Source: Burkholderiales bacterium
Lineage (GTDB): Bacteria; Pseudomonadota; Gammaproteobacteria; Burkholderiales; Burkholderiaceae_F
Assembly: GCA_900290335.1 (NCBI GenBank)
Contig: OKRD01000154.1
Span: 8,215-45,993 of the forward strand
Direction: 5' to 3'
DNA: 37,779 nucleotides
The translations under genes and the position numbers were made by a program. Positions within the stretch are counted from its first letter, which is position 1, and every line of letters starts with the position of its first letter. The notes under the pieces were generated by a model. The model saw nothing but the letters and a program-made list of their open reading frames with translations. It was not told where the DNA came from and searched no databases. Shown here piece after piece: positions 34,836-37,779 of this stretch.

Positions 34836-35552
34836 TTACTTACTGCGTACATCACCTGACAACAGGTCCGGACGCACCCGCTGCGTCCGGACCATCGCCT
34901 GCTCTTCGCGCCAGCGCGCAATTCGCGCATGGTGGCCCGATAGCAGCACCGCCGGGACCGGCTGGCCGCGCCACAATTCCGGCCGAGTGTACTGGGGCAC
35001 GTCGAGCAGGCCGCCGACGAACGATTCGTTCTCGACCGACTCCTGCTTCATCGTTCCCGGCAAATGCCGCACCACTGCATCGATCAGCGCCATGGCCGCA
35101 ATTTCGCCGCCGGACATGATGAAGTCGCCAACCGATATCTCCTCGTCCACGAAGGTATCGACAAAGCGCTGATCGATACCTTCATAGCGACCGCAAACCA
35201 GCACCAGGCCAACCCGCGCGGCCGCCTCGACGGCTAGCGAACGGACCCTGGCATCGCGCAACGGCACACCGCTGGCCGAAAGCGCGATGACCTGTGTGCG
35301 CTCGCAGCCTGCCGCCCGCTGCGACTTGCGCGCCGCCTCGACGCACTGCGCCAGCGGCTCGGCCATCAATACCATCCCCGGTCCACCGCCAAAGGGCCGG
35401 TCATCGACGGTGCGATGCAGGTCGGTCGTGAAACTGCGTGGGTCCCAGCATGCCAGTTGCCACGCGCCCGATTCATGGGCGCGGCGCGAGACGCCAAACG
35501 CCGTAAGCACCGAAAACATCTCGGGGAACAAGGTGACCACGTCCACTCGCAT
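34836..35552 (-). CDS. trmD: tRNA (guanine-N1-)-methyltransferase
   Basis: It makes m1G37 in tRNAs, preventing frameshifts. The 238-residue protein has the SPOUT knot fold: [13 protein letters not shown] at the start, [17 protein letters not shown], the knot with [15 protein letters not shown] and the cofactor loop [12 protein letters not shown]. The C-terminal part includes [12 protein letters not shown] and [14 protein letters not shown] at 35552 has AAGGGGCG upstream and agrees with the family start; the longer frame to 35645 does not. It is 102 bases behind rimM in the rpsP operon, a rather long gap for this operon. Confidence 0.97.
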   Translation of the reverse strand: MRVDVVTLFPEMFSVLTAFGVSRRAHESGAWQLACWDPRSFTTDLHRTVDDRPFGGGPGMVLMAEPLAQCVEAARKSQRAAGCERTQVIALSASGVPLRDARVRSLAVEAAARVGLVLVCGRYEGIDQRFVDTFVDEEISVGDFIMSGGEIAAMALIDAVVRHLPGTMKQESVENESFVGGLLDVPQYTRPELWRGQPVPAVLLSGHHARIARWREEQAMVRTQRVRPDLLSGDVRSK

Positions 35553-35654
35553 GCTCGCCCCTTGCACCGCCCTGCCCCGCACCGTCTCGCCGTCCTTGCC
35601 GCCACGACGCTGGCCGCAGGCCACGAAGAGGCCTTGGGGCCCCAATGCACCACC

Positions 35655-36230
35655 CTACCACTGCAAGTCCCAGTCGACGAGGATCCGCTGCGTGGCAATA
35701 TCGACCGCATCAATATACGCCGCGACCATCGGAATGAGGACCGGTCCGGCCGCACCCTCGCCGGCTGCCGCCCGCTCCACCTCCAGCAGATCGTGCGCAC
35801 CATTGTTGCGCAGCCCCCGCACTGCTCCCAGTTGCTGCCCGCTGCGGTTGACAACGAGCATGCCGATCAGATCGACCCAGTAGAACTGTCCATCGGGCAA
35901 GCGCGGAAATTGCGCCCGCGATACGGCGACGCGCCAGCCTTTGAGCGCTTGCGCGGACTCCGGGTCCTCGCAACCGCGCCACTTGGCGACCAGCCCGGTG
36001 CCCTGTGCGCGTACGGCGGTCACTTCCCGCGGTAGCGGGGAACTGCCCGCCGGTTGCGCCGCGCCCGGGCGCAACAACCACCACTGCCGCGCCTGTTGCA
36101 ACACCTGCGCGTCGCCCGAGTGCGGCTGGACGTGGGTCCAACCGTGTAATCCGAACGCGCCCCGCAAAAAACCCAGTTCCACCAAATCAACCGGAGCCCT
36201 GGCGCCGGTGTCTGCGGCGCCCTGATTCAT
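35655..36230 (-). CDS. rimM: Ribosome maturation factor RimM
   Basis: A 30S assembly factor that binds S19. The 191-residue protein has the N-terminal RimM barrel with FLRGAFGLHGWTHVQP and a PRC-barrel C-terminal part (QFYWVDLIGMLVVNRSGQQLG; VLIPMVAAYIDAVDI; ILVDWDLQW). The usual VGR(I/V) start of the first strand reads VELGFL here, a mild departure. ATG at 36230 (MNQGAADTG) is used; the frame is open to 36269. It follows rpsP after 44 bases and precedes trmD. Confidence 0.94.
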   Translation of the reverse strand: MNQGAADTGARAPVDLVELGFLRGAFGLHGWTHVQPHSGDAQVLQQARQWWLLRPGAAQPAGSSPLPREVTAVRAQGTGLVAKWRGCEDPESAQALKGWRVAVSRAQFPRLPDGQFYWVDLIGMLVVNRSGQQLGAVRGLRNNGAHDLLEVERAAAGEGAAGPVLIPMVAAYIDAVDIATQRILVDWDLQW

Positions 36231-36274
36231 GACACCAAGGGCTCGGCCGGGACTGCCAAAGCCGACCAACGGAT

Positions 36275-36601
36275 TCAGGCCGCCGTCGTGGCCTGCCCTT
36301 CAGCCGCCGCTGGCGCTGGCGCTGCCGCGACGCCTGCGCCCGCGCCCGCAACGCCGTCTTGGGCGCCAAACTGCTTGACCAGACGCGCAACGGTCGGACT
36401 CAGTTGGGCCCCGACTCCGCTCCAGTACCCCAGGCGGTCCGCGGCGATGCGGAATTTGACATCGCCCTCGGCAGCAACCGGATTGTAAAAACCGACGCGC
36501 TCGATGAAGCGGCCATCGCGCGCGCTGCGCGAATCGGTCGCGACGATGTTAAAAAACGGGCGCTTTTTGGCACCGCCCCGAGCCAACCGGATCACCACCA
36601 T
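36275..36601 (-). CDS. rpsP: 30S ribosomal protein S16
   Basis: A 108-residue S16. The conserved part (about 1-80) has [38 protein letters not shown] and [15 protein letters not shown]. The last 25 or so residues form an Ala-rich tail ([20 protein letters not shown]), longer than usual for S16. ATG at 36601 is canonical. It is the first gene of the operon and has a promoter candidate 38-66 bases upstream. Confidence 0.97.
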   Translation of the reverse strand: MVVIRLARGGAKKRPFFNIVATDSRSARDGRFIERVGFYNPVAAEGDVKFRIAADRLGYWSGVGAQLSPTVARLVKQFGAQDGVAGAGAGVAAAPAPAAAEGQATTAA

Positions 36602-36638
36602 GGAATTGTCTGCCTTGCCGAATGTCGATAAACCGCGC

Positions 36639-36667
36639 ATTCTAGCTCGACGATCCGCCCCACGCAA
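36639..36667 (-). promoter_or_regulatory. Candidate sigma-70 promoter of the rpsP operon
   Basis: Minus strand: TTGCGT (36662-36667) and TAGAAT (36639-36644) with exactly 17 bases between. The -10 box matches at 5 of 6 positions. The predicted start near 36632 leaves a leader of about 30 bases before the rpsP ATG. It lies in the 112-base gap behind the MgtE-N/CBS gene. Confidence 0.55.
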
Positions 36668-36713
36668 GGCGACCCGCGGCGGGGTGCGTCCGACGGCCCT
36701 TACCGGCCAACGG

Positions 36714-37779
36714 CTAGTCGAGGCGGGGCTTGAGGCCGCGCACGTCGTGGTCGGACACCACGCCGAGCAAGCGCCGATTCTCGTCGACGACCGGTATTGC
36801 CCGCAGTCCGTAGCGCGAAATCGCGTGGACCGCATCGCGCAGCGTCTCGTCCGGATGCAGCGTGATGAGCTGCTCGGTCATCAGCGCGCCGAGCGTCTGG
36901 TCGCCATCGGCGGCAACCAGCTCGCGCAAGCCCACCACTCCCAGGAGCCTCCCCTCGCCGTCGACCACGTACAGGTATGTGAGAACGTCCTTTTCCCGCG
37001 CCAGTTCCCGGTAGTCGGCGAGCACCTGCTGGACAATGGCCTGCGCCGGCAAGCGTATGCAGCCTTGCGTGGCAAACAGCAGGATGTTTTCGTCGTGGTG
37101 CTCGACGATGCGCCGGACCTTGCCGGCGTCCTCGGCATCCATCAGCGCCAGGATGCCGTCGGCGTCGGACGCTGGCAGAATTGCCAGGATGTCGGCCGCC
37201 TGTGCCGGACTCATTTCCCCGATCAGGCGCGCCGCGCGATCGTGCTGCATCGTCGCCATGAGCTCGCGCTGCACCCGCGGCTCGATCTCCTCGAGGGTCT
37301 CGGACGCATGCTCCGGATCGAGCTGATTGAACAGCGCCTGGCGCTGACCGCTGTCGAGCTCCTCGAGGATGTCGGCCAGATCGACCGGGTGCATCTCCAG
37401 AATCTTGGACTTGAGCACGTTGAGCTTGACGTCGCCGGAAAAGCTGCCCAGGTCATCGGGCAACGGTTGCACATAGAGCCAGGAGACCGTCGAATCGCTG
37501 CCGCGCTGCTGCGCGAAGAAATTGGCTAGGTGCCGCAGGCCCAAGCGCCGCAGCAGGCGGTGGCGGCTGAAGTCGACTTCGCTCGCATACAGCTTGCCGG
37601 CCTGGAATGCCAGCTTGACGTCGTACACGACCTCGACCTCGCGACCATCCATGTCAAGGATCTTCTTGTCGAGGATGAAGTCGCGCAGCAGTATGGCGCC
37701 GGCGGCCGGCGAGTGCTGGAATGCGTCCAGGTCTTCGGCCTCGATCGCGATCTCGTTGGTCGAGATGACGACCACCTTG
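36714..37779 (-). CDS. PRC/MgtE-N/CBS domain protein (5' end outside window)
   Basis: At least 354 residues are visible; the frame is open to the window edge, so the N-terminus is missing. The first about 100 residues contain PRC-barrel-like strands ([28 protein letters not shown]). Next comes an MgtE N-terminal helical domain (about 120-220; [50 protein letters not shown]). A CBS pair ends the protein ([44 protein letters not shown]). There is no MgtE membrane channel: the gene stops after the CBS domains. It may be a cytosolic metal-sensing partner of a separate transporter, for example an NRAMP gene, perhaps next door outside the window. Confidence 0.85.
   Translation of the reverse strand, partial: KVVVISTNEIAIEAEDLDAFQHSPAAGAILLRDFILDKKILDMDGREVEVVYDVKLAFQAGKLYASEVDFSRHRLLRRLGLRHLANFFAQQRGSDSTVSWLYVQPLPDDLGSFSGDVKLNVLKSKILEMHPVDLADILEELDSGQRQALFNQLDPEHASETLEEIEPRVQRELMATMQHDRAARLIGEMSPAQAADILAILPASDADGILALMDAEDAGKVRRIVEHHDENILLFATQGCIRLPAQAIVQQVLADYRELAREKDVLTYLYVVDGEGRLLGVVGLRELVAADGDQTLGALMTEQLITLHPDETLRDAVHAISRYGLRAIPVVDENRRLLGVVSDHDVRGLKPRLD

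Noticed and set aside
1-37779. Search for CRISPR arrays, insertion sequences, phage genes, toxin-antitoxin or known defence systems
   Set aside because: No spaced repeats, transposase, integrase, nuclease clusters or similar families were seen.

Overview
The window is GC-rich, gene-dense chromosomal DNA from a proteobacterium, most likely a betaproteobacterium of the Burkholderiales type. The evidence is the family set (DUF3619, DUF3106, DUF1841, two DUF1631 genes, a CobD/CbiB-like protein, a lone RnfB next to nth), the GEG form of the thiamine-diphosphate motif in IlvB, a PHA storage gene set, and the block rpsP-rimM-trmD-rplS next to NUDIX, CobD-like, rsgA, M48 and orn. I cannot name a species. 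I see no insertion sequence, prophage, CRISPR array or rRNA gene.

Left part (1-13.2 kb). ilvB-ilvH (branched-chain amino acids) reads left. Diverging from it is an ECF sigma factor gene with a membrane-anchored DUF3619 partner and a secreted DUF3106 protein, then a bacterial acyl-CoA-binding protein. A PHA-granule protein and a D-2-hydroxyacid dehydrogenase read left. To the right follow ferredoxin fdxA, an intracellular PHB depolymerase phaZ carrying a 24-bp tandem duplication, a PA2779/PA2778-type pair (small membrane protein and C39-like lipoprotein peptidase), rnfB-nth, DUF1841, and a MoxR ATPase with its VWA partner.

Middle part (13.2-29.2 kb), all on the minus strand. In transcription order: parE, a PAS-GGDEF-EAL phosphodiesterase gene overlapping parE, parC, htpG (with a heat-shock type promoter), a first DUF1631 gene, a spermidine-synthase-like gene, a second DUF1631 gene with its own sigma-70 type promoter, and an orphan GspE/PilB-like secretion ATPase. 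The last four look like an uncharacterised module. Upstream of parE lie two perfect DnaA boxes head to head, overlapping a candidate parE promoter.

Right part (29.4-37.8 kb). tRNA-Arg(CCU), oligoribonuclease orn (minus), an M48 membrane protease and rsgA (plus, overlapping), then on the minus strand a CobD/CbiB-like membrane protein, a CoA-pyrophosphatase-like NUDIX protein, the ribosomal operon rpsP-rimM-trmD-rplS with a recognisable promoter, and a PRC/MgtE-N/CBS protein cut by the window edge.

The most interesting signals are the DnaA-box dyad at parE, the c-di-GMP gene between the topoisomerase IV genes, the missing canonical start and start-codon hairpin of the PA2778-like peptidase, the in-frame duplication in phaZ, and the DUF1631/GspE module.
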